Of a stretch of 64,000 bases of DNA, positions 47,235 to 59,700 are shown in pieces (within the stretch, counting starts at the first letter, position 1; every line of letters starts with the position of its first letter). The notes beneath the pieces were generated by a model, which saw only the letters and a program-made list of their open reading frames with translations, did not search any database and was not told where the DNA came from. The position numbers and the translations under genes are program-made. Origin of the DNA: Enoplosus armatus (lineage: Eukaryota > Chordata > Actinopteri > Centrarchiformes > Enoplosidae); assembly GCF_043641665.1 (NCBI RefSeq), contig NC_092192.1, positions 17,324,658 through 17,388,657 of the forward strand. Reading direction: 5' to 3'.

Positions 47235-49359
47235 GTGAGAACCTCCACACACACGACGTAGCAATGTCAAGACTGCACTTTCTTTATGTGTTGTTGTATT
47301 CATGTGTTGTTTGGTGTCCACTTACAAGAGCAGTCTGCACACTGCAGACTATTCAAAAGGCTGTCAGGGTTTAGGGATGTTCATTAATACAATAAGGTGG
47401 AATAACTTTCAGGCGATATGTATAGTTTTCCCCATAAAGTGGGAAATGATATTATAAAGAGGACCCACTCCCTTACTGGTAATATGGCAGCCGTTCTGAA
47501 GTCTAGAGACTTTTCAAGGTGCCACTCAGATGCCAGATTTGGGTCTGTGTGGATGAGAGAAGAATGAAGAAAGAAGACTAAATTTACCAATACTAGTGTA
47601 ACGGAACTTCAGCACCTTGTAGGTGCAGTTATGCTGTCCTCTTGTGGCTGAAAACTTTTAAGACACAGAACTCAGGATATGTATTTATTTATTTTTTGTG
47701 AAATGTCCCTGAAACAGGGAACCCCCAACTTGCTTTTAGCCTTTAGTTGAGCTCAATGTTTTTTGATTTTACCTACCTTCATTTCCCTTCTTTCAGTGTT
47801 ACAGTAATGTGTATGATGATAAATAATTTCCAAGGGTGATCATTTGAGAGGAAGTTTTGTTGTTCAAGAGGTCCAATATCTCTCATTTGATACGACGATT
47901 AACAACATAAAGTAGCATGTTTGGTTTTAAACTAAATGATTAACTTCCATATAGACACAGTCACAGTCTTAGCTTTGTTTAAGAACTTCTGAAATGTTTA
48001 CCTTTGCAACTATACAAACTTGTTGTACATTTTGGGCATTCCACCGGACATATTGATAATCAGTACAGTTATTATTTCATAGTTCTACGTGGCTTTTAAA
48101 ACCTACACTCCAACCTGATAATAAGAAAGTTAGATACGTGCCTTTGTTAGCTTATTGGCTTTAAATCCAATGGCGTGATGAAGTGGTGGCGCCCTCTAGT
48201 GGAATATTTTTAGACAATATCCATGACTATAGGCCATAGTCACAGCCAAGCACCCAGTCAGTGTGTAAAATGTGGGTAAATTAAAATGAAAACTTTATGG
48301 TTGGTGCATGCAAGCATTTGATTTATGAATATTATCGATATCTCACATCTTTCAGATTGTGTTAATCAGTGTTATAACACTTTGAGTACTCTAAACTGTG
48401 CAAAAGGTTTATTGGTTGCTCAGCTAAATTTCCATTTGCAGTCTGTAGTTTGTTGCATTAGATTAGATTAGATTAGTTTCTGCTTACACAGAAGATATCA
48501 TATTCCTTCTGCGACCAAGACGTTAATGCGTTACGTACATACACTTCACCTTCCTGTGACTGCATGATTAAATTTGATTACACCTCACGGTGTCGGCGCT
48601 CCTAGAATGTGCTTCCAGAGCAAAATGTATTCATCTAGTGGCAAGGGAAATCTCTCTTTGCCTTCATGTATTTATAAAACAACTGCAAACTAACTTTAAC
48701 TCGACGAGTCAACATCTGAATCAAATTTAAATTTAGTTTTTTTTACAATGTCAAATAAAGTTAATAAAAGCTCTTTGTTGACACAAAGGGTAGTCATACG
48801 CTGGAAAGTAATAGAATGTGTCCAGGCAGCTTATGTAAATAGTAATGTCATTGTGACTGCTGCGGTTTTTGCAACAATTTTCAGCATCTGTAGGAATCCT
48901 GTATTTCAAACAAACAAAATGACATAAAAGTATCTGCTTGCAGGACATGGGTGCATTGTTTTTTCTCCTTTTTTTTGTTTATTTATTTATTTTTTTGATT
49001 ACTCTATTCCACCACTCTCTTGATACTGAACACAGTTGCAAAAAAATAATAAATAAATAAAAGAAGAATCCTGGAAAACTTTCTTCTTTTGTCTTAGTGG
49101 TTTAAAACTGTAAAGTAAAGAAACTAAGCTATAAATCTGCCAATCCAACAAGAAACATTGAACCTAATAGTCGTATAGGGAGGTTACCATACAAGCAAGC
49201 CTGTTGTAGCCTATTCTTCCGCATGGCTGCCCCTTTAAAAGTTCCACAACATTGATCTATCAGTGAGATTTAGTTTGCTACAAAGAGACGTCCATGTTGG
49301 ACATGGACATTTTGTTTTCTTTTTAATGGTATTACCCACTGTCATTCCCATGCAAACAG

Positions 49360-49452
49360 ATACAGATAAACACAGAGGGATCCGTGAGGTCATCACCCAA
49401 ACACCTGCATCTGGACCAGCATCTGAACAAGACAACGGCTTTGGATACAAAG
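49360..49452 (+). CDS. robo1: robo1-like long-form exon 2 (pre-Ig linker)
   Basis: A 93-bp symmetric exon (phase 1 in, phase 1 out) between a pyrimidine-rich acceptor (CCCATGCAAACAG) and donor AAAG|GTACGG. It encodes a hydrophilic linker rich in Thr, Ser, Asp and Glu that ends EQDNGFGYKG, comparable with the DNDDNSLGYTG end of the human ROBO1 leader. A second AG six bases further in (49365) would drop two residues without changing the frame. It would be skipped by transcripts starting at the 53.7-kb exon. Confidence 0.65.
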
Positions 49453-52400
49453 GTACGGTCCAGGTGCTAAATGTGATTTTGCAATTCCAGTTGAAAAGAA
49501 ACAATAATCATATTTTCCTTTAACCAACCAATGAAGAGCTATCATGTAGAATCAAATCAAAGAATATACTTATTACTATATACATGTTACTTACAGCAGA
49601 TGACTCAAAATAACGTAACTCTTTTATCCAGTGCCTACGCTTTCCTTGGTTTGATCTTGTAAAAGCAGTTTTAAAGAAACGTCTGAAATAAACCTTTACA
49701 AAGCCAGCAGTCAGTAAAGTGGTGCTCCAGGATGTGCTGATTCTGTGTTTGTCCTTTGAAAGATACGATGTTGAACCCAATTCCCAGGAAAAGGACTACG
49801 TTTCCTTTTGCTGACAAAGACTCTAATACCACTTAATGCCAGTTCAGCAGCTGTAGACCTTAAGTGCTGTGTCCAAAGCCAACACAGTTCAATCCCCTCT
49901 CCCTTTTGCTTTGACATTTTATGGTAAGGGCTCTGACATGGGATGTAGAGGGATAGAACAAAGCTAAACGTTTAGGAGTTCTTCCCTATAGCCTCTATGG
50001 TTTCAGAAGATGACAAAATCAGACTTATGTGCTGCACAGTCTTTGCTGACACCTGGGGAAAATTTAAGTTAACATGAAGAAGAAAATGAGATGCTCAAAT
50101 AATGATGTTTTTGGCCTTTTATCTTTAATGGGCCCCATGCAAATGTTGTTTTTTCCTTTTACGGAATCTAAATTGGAGCTTTTACTGGCTTCCATCTGAT
50201 GTAGTTTATGTGGAGCTAATGGTTGAAAGAAGGATTCTTTAGCTGTCTGTTTTCTCTCTCAAGATAAGAAGCCTATTTTTTTTTTCATACCTAAAATCTT
50301 TGTGGCCCAGCAGGGGGAAAAAAAAAAGATGACAGTGAGATTGTGAGAAGTTGAAAGGATGCCCAAGTCTTAACGACTGATAAGACCATCCGGCCGCCAG
50401 TTCGCCTATTCGGAGGGGGATTGAGAGACATGGGCTATTGCATCAGCTTTCCCCACTGTGTTGCGGATGGTGAACATGAAGGCTGCCTCTCATTTTTTGC
50501 TTCCACACTTTGTATGACCCTGAGCAACTGTAGTGATGTGCAGTGAGAGGTGCTGACAAATAGGCGAAGATATAAACAAGTGGAGGGAAATTAAAGAGGC
50601 AACGAGCTGTCACAGATAATGGGAAATAGGGAGAGTGGAGAATCAGCATGCAAAATAAAAGCCGGCATGTGGAAAATAATGTGGTGAAAGGCACAGCTAA
50701 TGGCAGTGATGTGTTACATACGCAGCTATCCGTACGTAGATCCACACAGATCATAGAGTCCACTTGCCCGAGTCCTAAAAACCTGCATTTCACTCCCAAA
50801 AAAAACAGTCTGTATTTTTCATGGACAAAACAATCAACAGTCACTAATAGAGGACTAGCTGAGGCCAAGTTTGTTGCTCTGTAGAGATTCCAAATTATTT
50901 ATTCCTTCATAAATATTTTTGGGATTTGGCTTTGTGCTTTTTGGAGATATTTTTTCCCCTGGCTCAGGACCAACTGGAGAGCCACTTTGGAGTGAAAGAA
51001 ATAAATAAAAATAGGTCCCTCCGCTTGGCACTGTTTCCTTGAAATCCTTGCCATTTCATGTGCTGTGTTGCCATGAAGACGTGCATGTCTTTGTGTCCAT
51101 TTTTCCCCATCTGTTCTTGGAAGTATTGGTGCTGGAGATGCTTTGGATTGTGACCAATTGTGAAATGCACGATATAATTCACAAACCCTGCATTTAGCTG
51201 CACTGCACCTGTTGTTATGTTGAGGCCACACGAGCATAAAGCGAGAGCTCCACTGTTGAACCTCTATCCTCTCGTTATTTGTGCTTCCGCCCGACTGTGA
51301 TGACAGCTACTTTATTCCTGTCAGTGTTATGAAATGAGACTAATTGTGCAGTCATTACATGACCAAGACCATATTGTCCTCTAGAGTACTATGGTACTAT
51401 TGCAATCATTCAGTCTCAGCCAAGAGAGCTGCCAGAGAGTCATATAGTGGGGAAAAGAACCACCATAGCAAGATGCAGCAAATAATTAAGGCTGAATAAT
51501 AAGGGAAATGGCAAGAAATATAGCATATATACATTTCAGTGCCATTGTGTTGCTGCAAACATGTAGAATAGGGTATGGCATGGCAAGAGGGCAAAGACAG
51601 GAGAGTGGAAGGTGTTCTTAAATGGGGAAAAAAAATAGAGCGCATGTTTTATAAATGCAGACGTGCTCATGGTGGGACTGTAATTTCTCATATTTTACTG
51701 GTTGTTTACCAACTCAGCTTAGAGAACAGGCTCCATTCGGCAGAGCCACCAGTGGTCCACAATGGGCAATTAAAGGATTTGAGGCGAGAGGTCAGGGAGG
51801 GCTGGCTAAGTAAACTTTGTTCAGTCTAAATGTGACTTAAAAGACCAGAAGCGTCACTGTTTTTTTCTGTGGCATGTGAGCGAGACAGAGAGATTGAATT
51901 ATGTCTAAATGCGTAATTACCGTCTCTTTTTCTTCTGTTACTAATTTTGGTTGGACATGTGAAGGAATTGTGTACGCTTTTTATAGTGGAAATTATGCAT
52001 ATTTTTGTAGTGTCATGCAGCCTGTCTGCTTATTCCACGGGGTGTTGGAGATCTCAGTGTGGAGAGGGCAGAATTAGAACGCAAGAAGGGTTTTAACCTT
52101 ATTTCAAATCTAAAACTGAAGATGGAGAATTTGTAACCACAGTGGTTATGTTACTGAAGACATAGGGGATATGAACAGCCCAAATTGCTAAGTGGAAATC
52201 AATACAAAATGAAAAACAACATCTTAAATGAAACAATGAGCTTTTCCTATTACAATTGCCTCTCCAACAGACTGTGCTGCAGCCCTGCAGCCAGCAGAGG
52301 GAGTGCTGACCTGCTTAGACAACAAAAGACATTTCTGAGGTTCACCAGGTCGGAAATATACTGTGACTATGAACTGTAATGGATTCATCTTTCTCAATTC

Positions 52401-52660
52401 AAAATGTATGATGTTTAAGTAGAATTTCACTCCGGCTATGTGAGTATTACTTCAGCGTGTTTGATATCAAGACGTAAAATGTTAGGTGTTACATTTCTAA
52501 TGCACTTAAAATGTCATTTTATTTCCCAGTGGTATGTTGAGGGGTCAGAGGGTGAAACCGTCATTGATTTTTATCACAGAAAGAAGAAGCACAATACTGT
52601 TGCTTCCACCGGGTGTGGATGAAGGCACATTTGACTGGCTCATTAAGAACACAGTATTAT

Positions 52661-52661
52661 T

Positions 52662-52709
<48 letters not shown>
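52661..52709. repeat. (TA)n(TG)n compound microsatellite
   Basis: About ten TA units followed by about fourteen TG units. Confidence 0.95.
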
Positions 52710-52712
<3 letters not shown>

Positions 52713-53159
52713 CCTGAGCTGATCTCTTTAGGTTTTAATAAGGACACAGTGCACGTCCCTCTGTCTTGATAGGAGGATAAAAATGCTATATAAATCATTC
52801 ATCAAGGTCAAATGATGTTCACTTTCAACTGTAGACACACTTTAAAATATTAAGCACATTTTGGTTGGGGAATTCTGCAGCTCATAAAAGGCTCTTTTGA
52901 ACATATGATGGACACTCAAGACAAAGCGTTTAATTGGTGCAGCCTGGATTCTCCTGCAAGCTGCTGCCATTCACAACAGTTTGAATGATGTGACTTGATC
53001 AGTTTATATTGTTCCAGTTTGCTGTAATGTATCAGGCTGCTGCAGGCTGGAGGCTTTTGTCAGAAGGGACGAGCCTGATGCAAGTGGAGCCTCGTGTTGT
53101 GAATGTATCCCTATGCGGTTAAATGGTTCCTGACTCGCAGGAATCTCCTCTGCACAACA

Positions 53160-53721
53160 GAAAAGCCTCTGACTGGGTAGGAAAACCAAACCATCACTGA
53201 GCGCAGAGACGCACGGCGCCTCGTCCAACCAGCGCCAGTCCCACGAAACCGGATCAAAACTACGCATTTAAACCATTAAAGTGAGCGCAACTGGACGCGT
53301 CCTCTCTTTGGATCCGCGCGTCCCCGTTGAGCCGCGGAAAAGCGTCTCCTGAAGTGGAACTAACGGCGTGTCCCATCACCGATGAATCCCGCGAAGTTAT
53401 CAGCGTTTGGAAGTGAGGAGTCGTGCAGGAGCGGAGAGAATCCAAGCGGCGGTGAGTGGACTACTTCCCGAGTGGCCCGCGACGATGTCTCCGACTGACC
53501 GGAACTTTGATTTAAACAGAAACCCGCTCTCTGAGGAGCAGTTCTGAACATTGTTGTCTGCATTATTGCGGAGTTCAGGAACTCTCCTCCACCCGCCGCC
53601 GCCCCCCACCACCACCACCACCACTACCATCGGCTCTGCGGCAGAAGTTGTGATTTAGATGAAATAGACAACAAACAAAGAGCTTTCTAACTGGATTTAC
53701 ACCGTTTCCAGCTGCGCTTGA
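53160..53721 (+). promoter_or_regulatory. CpG-rich internal promoter region of the robo1-like gene
   Basis: Local rise in GC and CpG (GGACGCGTCC, GATCCGCGCGTCC, GAGCCGCGG, CCCGCGACGATG) in otherwise AT-rich intronic sequence, ending at the short-form start codon. A TATA-like box is not obvious. A (CCA)n run lies at 53609-53628. Confidence 0.5.
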
Positions 53722-53782
53722 ATGATGCCTGCCTGTCTGACGGGAATTTACTGTCTACTGGCATTTCTACAGATTTGTTCAG
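53280..53782 (+). CDS. robo1: robo1-like short-form (DUTT1-type) first exon with GC-rich 5' UTR
   Basis: The coding part is 53722-53782 (20 codons plus one base, phase 1), then donor CAG|GTATGA. The product starts MMPACLTGIYCLLAFLQICS, a compact signal peptide. Human ROBO1's short (DUTT1) form likewise has a 19-residue leader, MIAEPAHFYLFGLICLCSG, directly before SRLRQEDF. The upstream leader 53280-53721 is GC- and CpG-rich compared with its surroundings, as expected for a CpG-island promoter inside the long-form intron; its 5' limit is approximate. The two adjacent ATG codons (53722 and 53725) are in frame. The next exon is outside the window, so the intron exceeds 10 kb. Confidence 0.65.
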
Positions 53783-56700
53783 GTATGACTTGCTTAAATT
53801 ATTAATACACAGTCCTTATTTGTTTTTTTTCGGGATGAGAAGTTTCAAAATGATAGCTAATGTGCTGCATGTGTATATAAAGAGGGTATATAAGAGTCAT
53901 TTCAATAGCCATGTAGAACAGAGAGAGAAGTGAGAGAGGGGGATGAATTTGCTAAGTTTGATCCGACATGGCACCCTGCGGGTATCTCGGGTCACCGTTT
54001 CTCAGTGTAGCCAGCAGTGCCTGTATGTGGCCCCTGACCCATGCTGCTTGCAGCCTGGTTGCTGGAAGTGACCCGTCCATCTTTATGCCCCGCCACAGTC
54101 CAGTGAACCACAGCCCTTTACAAGCTGCTCTCATCACACCAGTGCAAACTAACTGCCACATTGAGAGTCCAAAGGGGACTGTCCCTCTGCACCAGTCAGA
54201 CCAGTGAGGATGTGTTATTTCCAATGGACGGATGGGGAAAAAATGCATTGGTCATGCATGGTAGATTCAGTACTAGAGAATTTATTTTTTGACATCTATG
54301 TTGGGAAATCAGACATTGTCAAACATCATGCTCACTGGGTGAAATCTGAGGCAGAGACAGAGGGGGGAAAAAAAGGGTTTGCATTATACATGGTGTGTAT
54401 CAGCCATAGGTGCTGTATTTCTGTTGGAGGGTCAAGGTTCATTGTGGGGAAAGCTAAACCAAGCATAACATTGATATAACACTGATTTTGCAGGTGGAGG
54501 TTGGGGTGTGCATCAGCAAAAAGAAAAAGTTTTTGTTGGAGTGCTGACAAAATTCTTAGTTCCCACTAGACTTCATTGGCTCGCTCGTATTTTTCTTTAG
54601 CCTTGATCACGGCTGATACTAGCCGCTGTGTCCCAGTCAAACACCTCTCAGGTGTATCCACTGAAGGAGCATCAGTGGACATTATCTCCTCCACCCACTA
54701 GGACTGAAAAGGCACACTAAAAGGCCTATTATGCGAAATAAAGTAGCATCAACTACAGTCACATAGACTAATAGCAGGTAGCTTCAGTCCAGATATTAGA
54801 TCACATTTCTTACCTATTCACCTGCTGTTGGGCAAGAGCTGGTTGAACCTGGATGAGTTTTAGAGGTCTGAGGGGCTGTAGAGGAAGAGTTTAATCACAG
54901 GCCACCAAATATACATTAGGCTGAACACCAGGGACAGTGCACCTAGTAGAGAATCAGGACTAAATCCGAGTGGATTTTTGGCTAATGTAAAGCTTCAGCC
55001 TGAAGTAGGAAACAAACAAAAAAACACAAAACTATAATTTAATTATCTTTAGCTATATCATTTTTAGAAAGGATAATCTTACAAAATGTCAGTGCATCTC
55101 TTCTTGGAACCACAGGCAAAGACACATAATAAATCACAAATGTTCAAAATTTCAAGAATCCCTCAGATTCCCTGCTGGCGCCAGTCTTATTCACTCTGTA
55201 AGACAAAGACAGCTGTCAGTAACATTAGCAGTGGCCACAGACTGAAGAAAGAACAATATGTTTTCTGGACTCAAGCTTTCATAAGTGTCTGACACTGACT
55301 GATGGCTTTATTTAGTGCCGGACTTCCTTTCTTTGACAGTATACAGGCAGATGTTTGCTACCAAGAGAACTGAAATAATTTTGCCCTCTTCAGAATACAT
55401 GTGGGTTAAACCTTATTCTTGAATGTGACACCTTCTGCAAAATTAACATATTATGATCTGTTATTTTAAGTTGTATTTATATAACACTTTCCAAACCAAA
55501 GATAATACACCAAATCCTCTCCCTAAGTTCTCTAACCAGAGCAGAAGCTGCACAATGTTAACATGTGGATATAGTGCAGCCTATTACCGACTCCTTCCTT
55601 AAATTTCAGTGGTGACTCAAAAAAGGAAAGACACTGAGGCTTGCCTATCCACATCTACAGCACACAAATGTGTATGACACCAATGTTCCAGTTCGTTGTC
55701 TCTAAATTTCCAGAACTTTCAAACTTCGTAACCATGCAATCCAGAGAGATTCAAGGGTAGGATGGAGATTTGAGCTTAAATCAGAGGTGTTGTCCTGTTG
55801 TATACTTCATAAGACCCATCAACATGTTGGGGATATTTTAATACAATTTTTTTCAGACTGCGAGCTGCCAACATAGACTTCAAGAGTCAATAAAAATAAT
55901 TTAATTGCTCCTAACCATTGCTTTATGACATGAAACCCCTTGCTGGAAGCCCACACACTAAAGAGTATTTAATCAATGCTCTTGACCACTGAACAGCGGG
56001 AGCTTCTTTCATCTTTCTTTTTTGGCCAAAGGACTAGTGCAGTGGACCAGATTTCTGACAAATTGTCACTGAGCACTGCAGTTTTTAGCCAAAATATGTG
56101 AGTTGGAAGAGGTGATAAGATGTTTGAACCTGTGAGTGTATGGGTGTTTGTCACATTCCTAATCCACCATAGATTGCAGGGATTTTTAGACATTATAGCT
56201 GGGATGACTGCCAGGCTTCCTGTCCTTGAAAATGATCCATGCTTAACAAATTGCAATCAGAATGGTTACATGCTTTTCCACCCTCCTTTTGATCAATGTA
56301 TACCAACTCACCCCCATGTATGGAAAATGGACAGTAAATAAAATCGAGCTCTTAAAGCTGGGCTGCTAAGTGACTTTATCGTACTCAGGAACCTGGAACT
56401 CCCCTTCGTTGAGTTTAATCTCTGCATAATAAATCTGCCAACGGTAATTGCATGATACATGATAATCTAAATGATGGCCATTAAAAGCATATGCTTGTGT
56501 CGAGATGGCTTTGTCCCTTTCATCCCGCAGATCTAAATTATGCGTCCCCAGAGTGATGCTGTGACTTGCCTCGCCATTCTACCTGCTTTGTTTGATGGTC
56601 TGTAAACACTGTCTAAAAGAGAAACCACGGGGAAAAAAAAAATGGCCCATCCTGTTATTCTTTGTTCTGATGGTTGTCTCACAATGTTCAGACAGAATAC

Positions 56701-59700
56701 AGGATTTGAAAGTACAGTTAACCCTATCAGTTCCGCTGGGACTGATGAGGATTAATATCTTCATAGTAACTGTACTAGCTAAGCTAATAACTAGGCTAAT
56801 TACTTTAGCAAATGGTTCTCTGAGGCTTATTTTACCTTTATAGACCCTCTCATCCATGTGTGGAGAAGTGAGTACAAGTGGGGCTCAGAGACCTGCAGAA
56901 CACAGCCTAATTCCATCACTGGTGTGTGCAGCAACCCCATAGGGAACGGTTTGACTGAGACATCTGGCTGGCCTGCTGGAGTTAGTTGTGCACAGGTCAG
57001 AGTTCACGTGTACTTACTCATGCTGCTTTGGCGACTGACACTCGTGGCTGCAAGAGGTTGACTGTTGTGACCCAAAATGCTGCACGGCACTTGTTACAGA
57101 ACGCTGGACTTTAAGTAATGATGGCTTGATTGGGGGAAGCTGGCCTGCTGTGTCGTCTCCTAAGCTAACAAGACTCCCTGCAGTCTTTGTGATGGTGACA
57201 GTGATGAGCTGAGACCCACTGCTAATGAACAGTCCTCGGCTATGGATGATGGGGCTGATAGGACATCTTTGGACACCGACGAGTATTCCTTTGTTTGTTG
57301 GATGAAATTGTCAAATTCCTTCCGTTCTTCCTTAGAAATAATGAGCTTGGAGACCAGTTTGGTTGGAAAGCATCATTAATGTTTGTTGGAACATTCCAAC
57401 ATGTGGGATAGGAATAAGAAATAGAGTTTAAAAAAAAATGTATTGAAGGTGTGGCCCCTCCCTTTTTCATTCATACTGACTGACTGAGAATCAGCTGAAG
57501 CTATTCTGTTTTTAAAGAAACACTTGCTAATTTAGCTTGTGTCTTTCATTCTTTGCTGCTGGCAGTGGCTCAGGCACTCCTTGCTTATTCAGCTTTGAAT
57601 GGCTTTGAGGTTTTAAGCAGTTTATATTTTTCTCACCCGTCCTTGGGCTCCATCAGATTGGTTTGGTCTGAGGTTTCTATCTAGACTTCGTCGGCTGTTT
57701 TTGTGTTTATATGATGAAAGAGTTGAGTCAGACGAACACCTTAAATTACGTGTTCATTGTCAAACACAGAGTGTCCACAAGAGTCGGCCCATGTACAAAT
57801 GAGGTCATGCCAAATGAACGTTGTTTGACACAGGTGTTTTTGAGGTCGTTATTACCTAAAAAAAATGCTCACGAGAACCACCAGGAACTGCTCTGGCAGA
57901 ATAACTGAGACTGTATCTCTCTTGTCTCTCAAACCTCTGAAGACGTTGCTGCAATTGTTTGATTCTGACTGAATGTGCATAAATGCATACGTAATGGTGT
58001 TAGAGTAAGCTTGTTTTTAATGCGTGTTTTCGGATTGTGTGCTGAAAGCTGTGATTCATGATTGCCCCGCTTGTTTACTCACTGGTTTCCTGTGGCGCTG
58101 TGAAGCCAAACGTGTTTGCCAGCCCTGGGGAAGGGAAGCTACTGAGAGATATAACAAGTGCCTGCGGGCCTGGAGTTCACAGGTCATCACACCTTCACAC
58201 CAGCACACACATACGCACACACTCCCACGCACACATACATGCACAACTCCTCATTGTGAGGAGGATCGATTACGATCTGTTTGCCCCACAAGGGTAGCAG
58301 GTTGCTTGCCTGAAGGATCCTCCCACACCCCTACTACTTCCTTCAACCTTTACTCATCTCTGTGAAGAAGAATCACAGCATAGTTCATTTGTTCAGTCGG
58401 TCAGCTATTTCAGTTTTTTACATTGGCAAGCTCTTATTGATGAACAATAATGTCTTCATTAGATGCAACAAAAAGTTAAACATGAATGAAAAAATATATA
58501 GTAATTAAATGCCAAAAATAACTTTTACAATGCAAGTGTAAAAGCCTGAAGCTGAGCATAAAGTTAAAATATTGAACATAAAGTTTCATGCTCACTGCCA
58601 GCTCAGTAATGCATTATTATGTGTTATTCAGGCTGATGCTTGTGTCTAAGTTTGTGTCACAGATCACATCATACTACTGTGAAAACTAAATGAAGGCTGC
58701 AGACTAACACAATGAATAAGTCTAATCTGGACCTAATATGGTTTTGCTAAATTATTTGTGACCTTAAGTTGATTTATTTTATCTTTTTAACATCTTGTGC
58801 TTGTCACCCCAATATGCTGCTTTCAATTCCTCACAAAAAAACGGTCAAGAGCACCCTGAATAGTGACGAGCTGATCTGGATAGACTAGCTTCTAAGCTCA
58901 GAAATTCCCGTGGGTTTGTGGTTTTCCCCAGGCTGTTTGTACTCCTTTGGCCTTTTGGCCTTTCCTGTTCTGAGGTCAGTGTCCAGCTATGGCTGTGTGC
59001 TGAGGCACTTTGGATAATTACTTCTGCACTCTATAGTTTTGAGAGTAATTGTGAAAACATCCCACACCTGAAGTGTGTGTTTATGAATCTGTCTCTCTGA
59101 AACAAAATGTTGTACCCATGTGACCCTACGACTTGTCCATCTGTGCTAGCAATGATTGAAGTGCTGCACTGGTTGAGTTGTGCTCTGCAGTATTCCTTGA
59201 GGATTTGGGCTTGAGAGGAATTGGGAGAATTATAATTTTGAAAGGCTTTAAAGGTCATAGTAATAGTATGACTTCAGAGATGCTTCTCAAGGTTACCTCT
59301 GTGTGAGTCATCTCCTCTCCAGCCAGGCGGATAATAATCAATAGAATCGATAAGCCAAGTCACTGGGAATTGATGCGTTCAGTTCAATTGGCCGTTAAAA
59401 TAACGAATCAAGAAAACATTTTTGAAGCGTTCAACTGGTTTGATTGGTGATTTTATGACATTAGTTTGAAAGCCTAATATTTAAATGTATTCTGACAGCC
59501 TTTATCAGGACAAATCCAAACTGAACATAGTCCTTCACTTGGCCTATCAGATCCCTGTAAGCCTTCAGAGAGATGAAGAGAGCAGGTGGATCAGCAGTCC
59601 AGTATCATGCCCTCGGGACTGACCTTGTTATTACAGGGAGAGGACCTACCTAATGTTACCTTCATTAAGCAGAGGTTGACGGTGGAATGCAGCCTCTCAA

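Larger units (their letters stand above)
47235..53159 (+). other. robo1-like intron sequence between the alternative first exons
   Basis: Apart from the 93-bp exon, nothing coding was recognised. A TTAGA repeat (48457-48475) and a TA/TG microsatellite (52661-52709) are present. The reading of this stretch as intron depends on the robo gene model. Confidence 0.45.

Noticed and set aside
48456..48477. TTAGA repeat resembling telomeric sequence
   Set aside because: Only four units of ATTAG; not the vertebrate TTAGGG telomere repeat.
57384..57401. 18-bp palindrome TGTTGGAACATTCCAACA
   Set aside because: Too short to be more than suggestive in a 64-kb window; no context supports a function.
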